A stretch of 64,000 nucleotides of DNA from JANRLL01 sp033762715 (GCA_033762715.1 JANRLL010000012.1:1-64000); one strand, 5' to 3'; positions 7,239-18,000 are shown, counted from the first letter of the stretch. Notes: a model not told the origin generated them from the sequence alone. Program-made: numbers and translations.

Positions 7239-8873
7239 ATGAAAACACAACATGCGACCCATGACGCGCCCACACGGCTGGAAGAATTGACTGCACGGCT
7301 TTCTACTGTGGATGCCGAGCGTGCAGCCTTGCTTGCAGAGATTGAAGCATTACAGCCCGAACGTGCAAAGACGTTGGACATGCCAGCCAACCACGGCAAG
7401 CCATGGACGTCTGAGGAAAAAGCGGCGGTAGCAGACCTGTTTATGCAGGATATGGCGATTAAAGATATTGCACGCGAGCATGGACGCAGCGCGGGTGGTA
7501 TTCGCGCTGAATTGATTCGCCAAGGCCTAATTGAGCGCGAAGAGCCAGCAACAGTAACTGAGCCAGCGCCTGTGGAGAAAAAACGCGAGGCACCGAAACC
7601 AGAAAGTAAAATCGCACCGACCATTACGCCAGAGTTTCAGGAAGCGTTTGAGCTATTGGAAAACACGCACACCAATGTGTTTCTTACAGGAAAAGCGGGC
7701 ACGGGCAAATCCACCTTCCTTAAATATTTCCGCGAGAACACATGCAAAAAAATGGCGGTGGTAGCGCCCACCGGCGTGGCGGCGCTCAATGTGGGCGCGC
7801 AGACGATTCATTCGTTTTTCCGCTTAAAACCCGCATTCGTTGATGTGAAGGCCTTAAAACCCACCCGCTCGAAGGTGCTAAAGGAATTGGAGTTACTCAT
7901 TATCGATGAAATCTCGATGGTGCGCGCCGATATTTTTGAGGGTATTGATCACAGCCTCAAACTCGCTCGCAAAAACAACAAACCCTTTGGTGGCGTTCAA
8001 GTGTGTGTCATTGGCGATTTGTTTCAACTGCCGCCGGTCGTCACCCGCGAGGAAAAAGAGTTTTTCACGCAATATTACCAAACGCCGTTTTTCTTCGGCA
8101 CCAAGTCGTATGCGAGCGCCAATTTCAAGACGATACAATTCAACACGATTCACCGGCAGAATGACGGCGCATTCATCCAGATTCTAAACGCCATCCGCGC
8201 AGGCACATGCGACGTGATTGAACTCGAAGCACTCAACAGTCGCTTGAATCCTAAAGCCAGCCCTGCACCCGGCACGCTGGTGCTTACCACCACTAACGCA
8301 CTGGCCGAAGACATCAACTCTGGCAAGCTCGCCGGACTCGCAGGAAAGCCGCGCAGTTATGCCGGAAGCTTAAGCGGTGATTTTGGCATGAAGGGCGGCA
8401 GATTACCAGCACCGGAAGAGCTGATTCTCAAAGTCGGCGCACAGGTGATGTTTGTGAAGAACGATAGCGAAGGCCGCTGGGTGAACGGCACGATTGGGTT
8501 GGTGGAGAAGCTGGGTAATGAGGTGATCTCAATCAAGGTGGGAGATGTGTTGCACGAGGTGGAGCCGGAGAAATGGAAAACCATCGGCTATGAATTCAGT
8601 GAAGAAAAAGGCGAGATAGCTGAAAAAACGCTCGGCACCTACACGCAGTTTCCGCTGACGCTCGCATGGGCAATCACCATCCATAAAAGTCAGGGCAAAA
8701 CGCTGGAGCGCGTCATCATCGACCTTGGCAGCGGCGCATTTGCCGCTGGTCAGCTTTACGTTGCCCTCTCACGCTGCAAATCGCTCTCAGGCATCGCCCT
8801 CAAACAACCCATTACCCCCGCCGACATCCGCTGCGATGGTGAGGTGGTGGAGTTCATGCGGCATATGGAATAG
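7239..8873 (+). CDS. PIF1-like superfamily 1B DNA helicase
   Basis: A 544-residue helicase of the PIF1/RecD2-like group. The N-terminal 60 residues are a short coiled coil, followed by a SANT/HTH-like domain (residues about 50-95, KPWTSEEKAAVADLF and IAREHGRSAGGI) that could bind DNA. The helicase core then shows Walker A GKAGTGKS near 151, the DEAD-like motif IIDEIS near 221, motif III GDLFQLPP near 259, motif V/VI HKSQGKTLE near 482 and YVALSRC near 506. These enzymes move 5' to 3' on single-stranded DNA and resolve structures such as G-quadruplexes. PIF1-like genes are found in many mobile elements and near defence genes. It is followed by about 130 bases and then the restriction operon. 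The start at 7239 has no clear ribosome binding site and a later ATG at 7380 is possible. Confidence 0.9.
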   Translation: MKTQHATHDAPTRLEELTARLSTVDAERAALLAEIEALQPERAKTLDMPANHGKPWTSEEKAAVADLFMQDMAIKDIAREHGRSAGGIRAELIRQGLIEREEPATVTEPAPVEKKREAPKPESKIAPTITPEFQEAFELLENTHTNVFLTGKAGTGKSTFLKYFRENTCKKMAVVAPTGVAALNVGAQTIHSFFRLKPAFVDVKALKPTRSKVLKELELLIIDEISMVRADIFEGIDHSLKLARKNNKPFGGVQVCVIGDLFQLPPVVTREEKEFFTQYYQTPFFFGTKSYASANFKTIQFNTIHRQNDGAFIQILNAIRAGTCDVIELEALNSRLNPKASPAPGTLVLTTTNALAEDINSGKLAGLAGKPRSYAGSLSGDFGMKGGRLPAPEELILKVGAQVMFVKNDSEGRWVNGTIGLVEKLGNEVISIKVGDVLHEVEPEKWKTIGYEFSEEKGEIAEKTLGTYTQFPLTLAWAITIHKSQGKTLERVIIDLGSGAFAAGQLYVALSRCKSLSGIALKQPITPADIRCDGEVVEFMRHME

Positions 8874-8949
8874 TTGATACGTCTGAACATCCAAGAGCAG
8901 AAACACACAAATTATTTTTCTTAAAACAAAAACAAGATAAAAATACATA

Positions 8950-8978
8950 TTGACGGGAGATTCTGATTCGGATATAAT
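8950..8978 (+). promoter_or_regulatory. Near-consensus sigma-70 promoter of the restriction operon
   Basis: TTGACG at 8950-8955 and TATAAT at 8973-8978 are exactly 17 bases apart. Transcription should start near 8985, only about 20 bases before the first gene. It is the best promoter seen in the window and would drive the whole 9.0-19.0 kb operon. Confidence 0.8.
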
Positions 8979-9007
8979 GCTCTTAAATTAACCACAAGAG
9001 CGCAAAA

Positions 9008-9604
9008 ATGAATCTTGATAGCCTATGCGATATTAGTACCGGCCTTACGCTCCGGGGCAAACCAGCCCCCAGCGCAGCAGGAAAGTATGTTCTTTTGCAG
9101 TTGGGCGATATTAATCCTGCTGGGCATATCAACATTGAGTCCGCCACCAAAACGGATGGTGATGCATCTTACGCTAAATTCGTACTGCGTGCAGGCGATC
9201 TTGTTTTCCGTGGTCGCGGTGCTGGCATCGGCGTTGTAATAGTGCCGGATGACGGGCGCAACTATGTTGCCTCTGCCCCGCTTATCGTGCTTCGCCCGTA
9301 TCACAATATAGTTGAGCCTACATTTCTTGCCAGAATACTGACATCTGATTTAGCATCCGCACATTTCTCAAAATTTACTCAAGGTAGCATTATCACAGGA
9401 ATTGGCATCGCTGACCTTCGAACCTTTGATGTGCCGCTTCCTGACATGGAAACCCAGAAGAAAATAGGCGACCTCGCACAGCTTCAGAAGCTGGAGCAGG
9501 AGTTAATCACGCGCTTGGGCAAAGCAAAGCATCACTTGATAAATCAGAGCATTGAGAGTTTGCTCGTTAATAATCACACAATGAAAAAGGCAGGTGTACA
9601 ATGA
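9008..9604 (+). CDS. Half-size type I restriction specificity subunit (HsdS-like)
   Basis: A 198-residue protein that resembles one target recognition domain of HsdS plus one conserved helical spacer. The TRD part runs to about residue 150 and contains VLLQLGDIN, LRAGDLVFRGRGAGIGVVIVP and VPLPDMETQKKI, the classic signature at the end of a TRD; the last 45 residues form the coiled spacer helix. Normal HsdS has two TRDs and about 400 residues, and such a full-size gene sits at 12190 in the same operon. Half-size subunits can form dimers that recognise palindromic sites, or compete with the full subunit. Its stop overlaps the hsdM start by four bases. It is either a second specificity unit or a remnant that still works; sequence alone cannot decide. 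Confidence 0.85.
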   Translation: MNLDSLCDISTGLTLRGKPAPSAAGKYVLLQLGDINPAGHINIESATKTDGDASYAKFVLRAGDLVFRGRGAGIGVVIVPDDGRNYVASAPLIVLRPYHNIVEPTFLARILTSDLASAHFSKFTQGSIITGIGIADLRTFDVPLPDMETQKKIGDLAQLQKLEQELITRLGKAKHHLINQSIESLLVNNHTMKKAGVQ

Positions 9605-11118
9605 CCGATCAGGTAAAACAGGCGCAGGTGAATAATGCGGCATGGGCAGCGTGCGATACGTTTCGTGGCGTGATTGATGCCGCCAATTACAAAGATTACA
9701 TCCTCGTGATGCTGTTCCTTAAATACATCTCGGATGTATGGGAAAGCCATAAGGTGGAATACCGCAAGCAGTTCGGCGATGATGATGTGCGTATTCGCCG
9801 CCGCCTTGAGCGCGAACGCTTTATCCTGCCAGAAGGTGCAAGTTTTTACGATCTGTTCGCAAAACGCGAAGAGCCGAACATCGGTGAACTTATTAATATG
9901 GCGTTGGAGAAAATCGAAGAAGCCAACCGCTCCAAGCTGGAAGGCGTGTTCCGCAATATCGACTTTAATTCCGAAGCCAGCCTCGGCAAACCCAAAGACC
10001 GTAACCGCCGCCTGAAAATGCTGCTGGAAGATTTTAATAAGGCAGAGCTTGATTTAAGTCCGCGCCGCGTGAGCGAAGATATTATCGGCGAATGCTACAT
10101 TTACCTCATCTCACGCTTTGCATCGGATGCAGGCAAGAAAGCTGGGGAATTCTATACGCCAACACAAGTGTCGCGCTTGCTGGCAAAACTGGCGGCTCCA
10201 AAACCAGGCGATGTGATTTGCGATCCTGCATGCGGTTCTGGTTCCTTACTGGTCTGTGCCTCGCAGGAAGTGGGTAACGACAATTACGCGCTATGTGGTC
10301 AGGAAATGAACGGTGCCACCTGGGCATTGGCACGCATGAACATGTTCCTGCACTCAAAAGATGCCGCGCGCATTGAATGGTGCGACACGCTCAACAGCCC
10401 CGCACTGCTCGAAAATGACAAGCTGATGAAATTTGATGTGGTGGTCGCCAACCCACCATTCAGCCTTGATAAATGGGGTCATGAAAACGCCAGCACCGAT
10501 GACTTCAAACGCTTCTGGCGCGGCATACCGCCTAAAACCAAGGGCGATTACGCGTTCATCACCCACATGATCGAAACCGCAAAGCGTCTCACGGGTCGCG
10601 TGGCGGTGGTCGTGCCGCATGGTGTGCTGTTCCGTGGTGCATCCGAAGGGCAAATCCGCCAGAAGCTGATTGATGAAAATTTGCTGGATGCAGTGATCGG
10701 CTTACCCGCCAACTTGTTCACCTCCACGGGCATTCCAGTTGCCATCCTGGTGTTTGACCGCTCACGTGAAGCGGGTGGCGAAAACGAAAAACGCAAAGAC
10801 GTGATCTTCATTGATGCCAGCAAAGCCTTCCGTGCTGGCAAGGCACAAAACCATCTGGAAGATGAACACATCCAGAAAATAATCGACACCTATCGCGCGC
10901 GCAAAACGGTGGAGAAATATGCCTACCGTGCCAACATCGATGAAATCCGCGAGAATAAATACAACCTCAACATCCCCCGCTATGTGGATACATTCGAGGC
11001 AGAGGAAGAAATCGATATCGCCGCCCTGCAAAAAGAAATTAAAAAAATAGAGGGCGAACTCACGGACGTGCGCACCAAGATGGATGGGTATCTTAAAGAA
11101 TTGGGGATTGCGGTATGA
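9601..11118 (+). CDS. hsdM: Type I restriction-modification methyltransferase subunit HsdM
   Basis: A 505-residue N6-adenine DNA methyltransferase that modifies the site chosen by HsdS and is also part of the restriction complex. The N-terminal HsdM_N helical domain covers about residues 10-150. The methylase domain follows, with the SAM-binding motif DPACGSGSLL near 208 and the catalytic NPPF motif near 283. The C-terminal helices match the usual HsdM layout for contact with HsdS. The length fits the family. It overlaps the half-size HsdS gene before it and the RhuM gene after it by four bases each, which implies translational coupling. A functional methylase is expected because the motifs are intact. 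Confidence 0.97.
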   Translation: MTDQVKQAQVNNAAWAACDTFRGVIDAANYKDYILVMLFLKYISDVWESHKVEYRKQFGDDDVRIRRRLERERFILPEGASFYDLFAKREEPNIGELINMALEKIEEANRSKLEGVFRNIDFNSEASLGKPKDRNRRLKMLLEDFNKAELDLSPRRVSEDIIGECYIYLISRFASDAGKKAGEFYTPTQVSRLLAKLAAPKPGDVICDPACGSGSLLVCASQEVGNDNYALCGQEMNGATWALARMNMFLHSKDAARIEWCDTLNSPALLENDKLMKFDVVVANPPFSLDKWGHENASTDDFKRFWRGIPPKTKGDYAFITHMIETAKRLTGRVAVVVPHGVLFRGASEGQIRQKLIDENLLDAVIGLPANLFTSTGIPVAILVFDRSREAGGENEKRKDVIFIDASKAFRAGKAQNHLEDEHIQKIIDTYRARKTVEKYAYRANIDEIRENKYNLNIPRYVDTFEAEEEIDIAALQKEIKKIEGELTDVRTKMDGYLKELGIAV

Positions 11119-12197
11119 GCGAAAAACCTCCTTCAAAAAATTTGACCATCCGCAATAGCACCGCTGAATTTCTGATTTTTACGAATCAAGTCGGCAAGGG
11201 TGGCATTGAGGTGCGTTATGAAGATGAAAGCATCTGGCTGACCCAGAAACTCATGGCGGAGTTATTTGATGTTGATAAGCGCACGGTTAGTGAGCATCTG
11301 AAAAATATCTTTTCTAGTCATGAGTTAGAGGAAAAATCAGTTGTCCGGAATTTCCGGACAACTGCCGCCGATGGTAAAAATTACGACACTAATTTCTATA
11401 ATCTGGATGCCATCATCTCCGTGGGGTATCGGGTGAATTCGGTGCGTGCCACACAGTTCCGCCAATGGGCGACGCAGGTGCTGCGGGAATTTGCGGTTAA
11501 AGGCTATGTGCTGGATAAAAAGCGGCTGGAAAACGGCGCGTTTCTGGGTGAAGATTATTTTGAACGCTTGCTCTCAGAAATCCGCGAGATACGCCTTAGC
11601 GAACGGCGTTTCTACCAGAAAATCACCGATATTTATGCTACCAGCGTTGATTACAACCAGAACGCCCCAACCACACGCACCTTCTTTGCCAAGGTGCAAA
11701 ACAAGCTGCATTACGCCATTCACGGTCACACCGCTGCCGAACTGATTAAGAAACGCGCCGACAGCACCAAACCACATATGGGGCTGACCAGCTGGGAGGC
11801 TGCGCCTTCGGGAAAAATTGTTAAGCCCGATGTTTCCATCGCCAAGAATTACCTGAAGCCCGAAGAACTCGAATCGCTCGGGCGCATCGTGAACGCCTAT
11901 CTTGACCTTGCCGAAGATCGGGCCAAACGAAAAATCCCGATGACGATGGAAGATTGGTCGAAACGGCTGGATCAATTTCTAGAATTTGATGAGCGGGAAA
12001 TTTTGCCGAATGCAGGAAAAATCAGCGCGGACATCGCAAAATCACACGCCGAGAGTGAGTTTGATAAATACCGCATCATCCAAGACCAGGTCTTCGTGTC
12101 AGATTTTGACAAGGAAATAAAAGCCATCGTCGCCCCCAAAGCCGCCGAGAAAACTGCCGTGGCGGTCAAAAAGACAAGGAAGAAAAAAGATGCGTAA
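11115..12197 (+). CDS. RhuM family protein
   Basis: A 360-residue member of the virulence RhuM family, named after a gene in Salmonella pathogenicity island 3. Typical features are the N-terminal WLTQKLMAELFDVDKRTVSEHLKNIF segment, which reads like a helix-turn-helix, and the conserved SVGYRVNSVRATQFRQWATQ near residue 100, followed by VLREFAVKGYVLDKKRLENG. The C-terminal half contains the conserved helical part with LHYAIHGHTAAELI. RhuM genes are frequently embedded in type I restriction operons between hsdM and hsdS, as here, but the biochemical function is not established. The start overlaps hsdM by four bases and the stop overlaps hsdS by eight. A lysine-rich tail ends the protein. A regulatory or toxin-like role in defence is inference. 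Confidence 0.92.
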   Translation: MSEKPPSKNLTIRNSTAEFLIFTNQVGKGGIEVRYEDESIWLTQKLMAELFDVDKRTVSEHLKNIFSSHELEEKSVVRNFRTTAADGKNYDTNFYNLDAIISVGYRVNSVRATQFRQWATQVLREFAVKGYVLDKKRLENGAFLGEDYFERLLSEIREIRLSERRFYQKITDIYATSVDYNQNAPTTRTFFAKVQNKLHYAIHGHTAAELIKKRADSTKPHMGLTSWEAAPSGKIVKPDVSIAKNYLKPEELESLGRIVNAYLDLAEDRAKRKIPMTMEDWSKRLDQFLEFDEREILPNAGKISADIAKSHAESEFDKYRIIQDQVFVSDFDKEIKAIVAPKAAEKTAVAVKKTRKKKDA

Positions 12198-13434
12198 GGG
12201 GTGGGAAGATGCAACTTTGGCAGAATGTACCGTAGGAAAAGCCTCCTATGGGGCGAATGCCGCTGCAGTAGATTTTGATCCTGCCCTACCGCGCTATCTC
12301 CGTATCACTGATATTGATGAAAACGGTTATCTAATTGTCGAAAATCCCAAGAGTATTAATCATGCTGATGCAAAAGGTAATTATCTTGAACGAGGTGATA
12401 TTGTATTTGCAAGGTCAGGCGCAACGGTTGGGAAAACCTACCTGCACAATTCTGAGCAAGTCCTTGCCTATGCGGGGTATCTGATCCGTTTCCGCCCAGA
12501 TAGAAAGCGCGTGCTTCCTGAGTATCTTTTTCTTTTTACACAGTCAGACCACTATAAAACTTGGATTAAAAACAATCTGCGTGCTGGTGCACAGCCTAAT
12601 GTGAACGCACAGGAATATTCCGATTTATTAATCCCACTTCCACCGCTGCCAGAGCAGCGCAAGATTGCTGCCATCCTCCGCACTTGGGACGATGCGATTG
12701 AGAAAACGGAAAGCCTGATCAAAGCGAATGAAAAACGCCTATTTCTGCTCACCACCTCTCTGATTTTTGGTCATGCCCGCCTTGGTAAACGCCCAACCCA
12801 TGAACGCGCGCAGCATAAATGGGTCAGCAGCCCGAAAGATTGGAAGTTGCAGCAGATTGGCGATATTGCTGCTGAGCGGTCAGAGCTAAACACGGGTGGT
12901 GCAACGCATACGGTGCTGTCATGCTCCAAGCATGATGGGTTCGTGCGCTCACTAGACTATTTCAAAAAGCAAATCTTCAGTAAAAATCTTGCAGGCTATA
13001 AAACCATTTATCGTGGCGATTTTGGCTTCCCCAGCAACCATGTTGAAGAAGGTTCCATTGGCTTACAGAACCTTGAAGATAAGGCTCTTGTAAGCCCCAT
13101 CTACATCATTTTCACGCCCGACGAAAAACGCATCCATGCGGATTTTCTCTTTCGCCTGTTAAAAACCAAAACTTACGCGCACATATTCCGCGCATCCACC
13201 AGCTCATCCGTTGACCGCCGTGGCAACCTACGTTGGGCAGAATTTTCCAGCATTCCCGTATGTTTGCCAGACCTGAAGGAACAGCAAGAAATCAGTGCAT
13301 TTCTAAAGGGGCAGCAGAATCTGATCGATGATCTGTATCGTTACAAGCACGCACTCCAATCCCAAAAACGCGGCCTGATGCAAAAACTGCTTACTGGCGA
13401 ATGGCGCGTGCAGGTTGATAAGGAGGCGGCATGA
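12190..13434 (+). CDS. hsdS: Type I restriction specificity subunit HsdS (full size)
   Basis: A 414-residue specificity subunit with two target recognition domains. The first TRD (about residues 1-155) ends with LLIPLPPLPEQRKIAAIL, followed by the central spacer helix. The second TRD (about 210-375) ends with IPVCLPDLKEQQEISAFL and a second spacer helix that closes with KRGLMQKLLTGEWRV, the standard HsdS C-terminus. Each TRD should read one half of a bipartite DNA site. The gene overlaps RhuM by eight bases and the following gene by four. This is the main specificity subunit of the system; the shorter HsdS-like protein at 9008 is extra. The recognition sequence cannot be read from the protein. 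Confidence 0.95.
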   Translation: MRKGWEDATLAECTVGKASYGANAAAVDFDPALPRYLRITDIDENGYLIVENPKSINHADAKGNYLERGDIVFARSGATVGKTYLHNSEQVLAYAGYLIRFRPDRKRVLPEYLFLFTQSDHYKTWIKNNLRAGAQPNVNAQEYSDLLIPLPPLPEQRKIAAILRTWDDAIEKTESLIKANEKRLFLLTTSLIFGHARLGKRPTHERAQHKWVSSPKDWKLQQIGDIAAERSELNTGGATHTVLSCSKHDGFVRSLDYFKKQIFSKNLAGYKTIYRGDFGFPSNHVEEGSIGLQNLEDKALVSPIYIIFTPDEKRIHADFLFRLLKTKTYAHIFRASTSSSVDRRGNLRWAEFSSIPVCLPDLKEQQEISAFLKGQQNLIDDLYRYKHALQSQKRGLMQKLLTGEWRVQVDKEAA

Positions 13435-15062
13435 GTAAATCGCGTCCGCTTTCCATCTATTTGCTGAAGCCAGATTTTAATGCAACGAATGCGTTGAAGG
13501 ATGATCACGGTCTGGATGGTGCGGCGCAAGCCAGCAATTTGCCACAGGGCGCGACGCTGTTTGTACTTGATAACATGCCATCGCAGCCATGGTGGCGTGG
13601 ATATTTTGGTATCTCGAAGCCATTGCCACAGGTCTCTAAAGGGGCGCTGGTATTCCTGAATGTTGGCACACGATGCTTCGCGCTTTCTTTCGGCCATGTG
13701 TATCACAACCTGAAGGAAGAAAGTTATGAGTATGATTTTGGTCTGCGTGTAACGCTTAATTGCGCTGACCCTAAAAAAGTAAAAAGCACTGATGTGCTTG
13801 AGCCCAGTGAGGCGCGAAGGAAAACAACGCAGCCATCCATACCCTCCGACCTCACCTATTTTGACTTTGACCGGGACAGCAACATCCTGAAAAAACTGAC
13901 AGGAACAGTGAAGAAAGAATATGAGGATTTATTCAAGCAGGTCACCGGCTCCAGCAACCTGCGCATAAGCTCCAGCGCGGCTGCTGCTGATCTTCCCGGC
14001 ATTTGTGAAAAACTATTCGCGCTGTATGAAAGCAATGAATACGAAACCACCTTTCCCGGCATCCGCAACATTGAGCCGGTGAAAGACCCGGAGCTTATTA
14101 ATAAACTGAACGAAAAATTACTGGCGGCATTCCGCGCCAACGCTAACGATGAGAGCATTGCACTTACCGTTCCCGACATCATTAACTATGAAGAAAAAGT
14201 TTACTCATGCTTCTTGGGGTGCGGTGAGAGGTATTTATATGGCGATGTGTATCTGGGCAATTATTATACCCAGTTGGAGAGTGCTAGTGTCGCATTAACT
14301 GATGTTACCATAGAAACGCTACGTCAACATAAGCTGGCGATGACGGATGATAATGGCATCGTTAAAGATGAATACCGCATATTTAAGTGCCTCGTATTTG
14401 ATACGCAGCTGGATGATACCACGGAGTGTTATCACCTTTGTGATGGTAGCTGGTATAAGGTTGAGAATGATTACATTACCAAGCTGCATGACACTTTAGA
14501 TGGATATTACGAAGATCAAAGCCTGCCCGATTATAATCATGCAACGGAGGGGGCTTATAATATTGCGGTCGCGGAGTCGAATAATGCCATTATTTGCCTA
14601 GACACAGAAAACACCAGCCCCGCTGGCCAAACACAAATAGAGCCTTGTGATCTTTATACCGTAACAGATGGTAAAGCCGTGCTGTATCACGTTAAGGTTT
14701 CAACGCTTTCAGCAAGTCTAAGTCATCTATTCAATCAGGGCGTTAACTCCATAGAGATTATAAAATCCGAACCCTTGGCTAAAGAGAAATTTCAGGCGGT
14801 GCTCAAAGAAAAAATGGGCAGCAACACCGAGGCGGCATATCTCTCACCCGTTGGAAAAGATGAATACAAGGTTGTCTATGCGATTATTAGCCGTAAAGAA
14901 AAAGGCAAAAAATCTACCAACTTGCCGTTGTTCTCTCGCATTAGCCTGATGCGCAGTATTAAGGCATTACATCTGATGAATGTTAAGCCCGTATTTTGTT
15001 TTGTGAACAATACGTCACCCAAAAAACAGGGCAAGAAAAAACCACGAAAGAAAGCAGCATGA
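13431..15062 (+). CDS. TIGR04141/DUF6119 family sporadically distributed protein
   Basis: A 543-residue protein of the TIGR04141 (DUF6119) family, which is scattered among bacteria and usually found in restriction or other defence loci. The beginning, with SIYLLKP, then a small segment TLFVLDNMPSQPWWRGYFGI, then GALVFLNVGTRCFALSFGHV, is characteristic. The middle contains conserved aromatic and acidic stretches (CHLCDGSWYKV-like), and the C-terminal half (about 380-520) contains conserved DLYTVTDGKAVLYHVKVS and LSHLFNQG, a pattern that reads like a restriction-endonuclease-fold core with D and K residues. The tail is lysine-rich. A nuclease or DNA-sensing role is therefore inferred, not proved. 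It overlaps hsdS and hsdR by four bases each, so it is made together with the restriction complex. Confidence 0.85.
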   Translation: MSKSRPLSIYLLKPDFNATNALKDDHGLDGAAQASNLPQGATLFVLDNMPSQPWWRGYFGISKPLPQVSKGALVFLNVGTRCFALSFGHVYHNLKEESYEYDFGLRVTLNCADPKKVKSTDVLEPSEARRKTTQPSIPSDLTYFDFDRDSNILKKLTGTVKKEYEDLFKQVTGSSNLRISSSAAAADLPGICEKLFALYESNEYETTFPGIRNIEPVKDPELINKLNEKLLAAFRANANDESIALTVPDIINYEEKVYSCFLGCGERYLYGDVYLGNYYTQLESASVALTDVTIETLRQHKLAMTDDNGIVKDEYRIFKCLVFDTQLDDTTECYHLCDGSWYKVENDYITKLHDTLDGYYEDQSLPDYNHATEGAYNIAVAESNNAIICLDTENTSPAGQTQIEPCDLYTVTDGKAVLYHVKVSTLSASLSHLFNQGVNSIEIIKSEPLAKEKFQAVLKEKMGSNTEAAYLSPVGKDEYKVVYAIISRKEKGKKSTNLPLFSRISLMRSIKALHLMNVKPVFCFVNNTSPKKQGKKKPRKKAA

Positions 15063-18000
15063 CAACATTCCATACCACTGAGAAATATGTATCCCAAGTG
15101 CCTGCCATGCAGGCGTTGATTGCGTTTGGCTATACACCGCTGTCGCAGGCTGAAGCGGAGAAGAAACGTGGAAAACTGCACCGCGTGTTGCTGGAGGATG
15201 TGCTGGCAGAGCAAATTTTGCGGATTAACCGCTTCACTTCTCGCGGTGAGGAGCATTCTTTCAGCGCAGGTGATGCGGAAGAAGCTATCCGCCGCCTAAA
15301 GCCGTCCCCTATTGAGCAGCGCGGGTTGGTGCGTACCAATCAGGATATTTATGACGCGCTCATTCTTGGCACCACCATTGAAAAAACCATCGATGGCGAC
15401 CGTAAGAGCTATTCGCTACGTTATATCGACTGGAATACACCAGAGAACAACGCCTACCACGCAACGGTGGAAGTCACCGTAGAGCGCACGGGTTCTGCCC
15501 TTACGCGCCGTTGTGACATTGTGCTGTTTGTTAACGGCATACCGCTGGTGGTGATTGAGAACAAATCACCTACAGAATCCATCACTCAGGCGATTTCTCA
15601 GCAAATTCGCAACCAAGGTGCGGATGAAATTCCGCACCTGTTTCATTATGCCCAGTTGCTACTCGCCACCAATAAAAACGAGGTGCGTTATGGCACGGTG
15701 GGGACATCTAAAAAATACTGGCAGAACTGGAAAGATGAGCAGGATAAGGACGAAACCATCCATGCGTTGGTCAATCGTCCTCTAACCGACACCACAAAAA
15801 TCGCGCTTTTTTCTGGTGATTTTGCTCCAGCCCGTAGGTTCTTTGATCAGATGCAGACGGAAGGCACACGCGCAGTTACCGAGCAGGATCGGGTATTATA
15901 CGCGCTCTGCCGCCCCGAACGATTGCTCGAATTGATACGAAATTTCTGCGTGTTTGATGGTGGGGTGAAGAAGCTCGGACGCTATCAGCAGTTCTTTGGG
16001 GTGCGCGAAACGCTGCGCCGCCTCAAACAATTCGATCATGAAGGACGCAGGCGCGGTGGCGTGATCTGGCACACGCAGGGTTCGGGCAAATCTCTTACCA
16101 TGGTGATGCTGGGAAAGGCTCTGGCTCAAGACCCCGATCTTACCAACGCACGCATCATCATTGCCACCGACCGTGATGATTTGGATAAGCAGATCAAGGA
16201 CACTTTCAAATCCTGCCAGCTTGAGCCAATTCGTGCGACTTCTGGTACCCAGCTGATCGAATTGATTCAGCAGAAAAAACCTCTGATTACGACGATTATT
16301 AATAAATTTTATGCGGCTGGTCAAAGCAGAGCGTTCTTTGATAATGATCCAAATGTTTTTGTTCTCGTGGACGAAAGCCATCGTACACAGACGGGGAAAA
16401 ACAAAGGTTTCAGTGGCTTTGGGGTGATGATGCGTCGTATTCTGCCCAAGGCATGCTACATTGGCTTCACAGGTACACCATTGCTGAAAGATGAGAAAAG
16501 CACGCTCGATACCTTTGGCGGGCTGATTCACAAATACACCATCGATGATGCGGTGCGCGATGGTGCTGTTGTTCCGCTGCTGTATGAGGGGCGTTATATT
16601 GAGCAGAAACTCAGCGGTCAGGTGATTGACGAATGGTTTGATCGTGTTGCCAAGGGCTTAACAGACGAGCAGAAAGCCGACCTGAAATCAAAATTCAGCC
16701 GCATGTCTATGCTCGCAAAAACCGAGCAGGCTATCTATGCCAAGGCTATCGATATTTCTGAGCACTATCGCCAATCCTGGCAGGGAACGGGTCGCAAAGC
16801 GCAGCTGGTTGCTCCTTCTAAATCCGCCGCCATACGTTTCAAGGACATACTGGACGATATTGGCCATGTTAGCTCTGAGGTTGTTATTTCTGGGCCAGAT
16901 GACCGCGAAGGTAATGAAGAAGTGGATCGCACCTCCAAAGATCGCGTTAAGACCTTTTGGGCGGACATGATGAAGAAATATGGCACGGAAGAAGAGTATA
17001 ACCGCCAGATCATTGAATCCTTCAAGGGTTCAGGCGATCCTGAGATTTTGATTGTCGTGTCCAAGTTGCTGACCGGCTTCGATGCACCGCGCAATACGAT
17101 CCTCTATATATGCAAACAGCTGAAAGAACATAATCTCTTGCAAGCAATCGCGCGTGTGAACCGCCTGTTCGAAGAGAACGATCAGCCAAAACAGTTTGGC
17201 TATATCGTTGATTACGAAGGCTTGCTGGGGGAGTTGGATAAAGCATTAACCAACTACAGCTCGTTCGACGGATACGCCGAGGAAGATTTGGCTGGCTCTG
17301 TGCATGATATACGCGAAGAACTGCGCAAACTGCCCGTATTGCATCAAAACGTATGGGGCATTTTTGCCAGCGTCACTAATAAGCTGGATCATGAACAGCT
17401 TGAGCAATATCTGGCAGATGATGCTATCCGCGATGAATTCTATGCCGCTCTGCGCGAATTTTCTAAATGCCTGCATACCGCTCTTTCATCGGAAAAAACG
17501 TATGACGTTTTTGGGGCAAAGGAGCTGGATACGTTCAAAGCGGATTGGAAGCGTTTCACCAACTTGAAGCGGTCGGTGCAGATTCGTTATCAGGAAGTCG
17601 TTGATATTAAGGAATACGAACCAAAAATACAGAAACTGCTGGATGACCATATCATCGCCACACCCGCACAGATCATTGTCACGGAGGTGAATATCAATGA
17701 CCCTTCCGCGCTTGAGGCAGTTATTGCGGAACAGGGCGTAACCGCAGCATCCAAGGCAGACCGCATCGCATCCGCTACGAAAAAAACCATCACAGAGCGC
17801 ATGGAAGAAGACCCCACGCTTTACAAGGCTTTTTCGCAAATGCTGGAGGAAGCTATTCGGGAATATCGCAGCAAGCGTATTTCAGAAAAGGATTACCTGA
17901 AACGCGTATCCGAGATTGCCAAGGATGTCGCCTCTGGCAAACGTGCAGAAAATATCCCTTCAAAGATTCAGGATAATCTTGATGCACAAGCCTTCTACGG

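Larger units (their letters stand above)
464..8873. mobile_element. Integrative element or remnant with its own replication genes
   Basis: The run of DUF2924, serine recombinase, small HTH proteins, AlpA-like protein, primase/RepA-like helicase and PIF1-like helicase is the typical content of integrative plasmids or phage satellites. No structural phage or conjugation genes are seen. The borders are uncertain: no matching attachment repeats were found, and the island may continue left of the window or include the restriction operon to about 19.0 kb. Confidence 0.55.
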
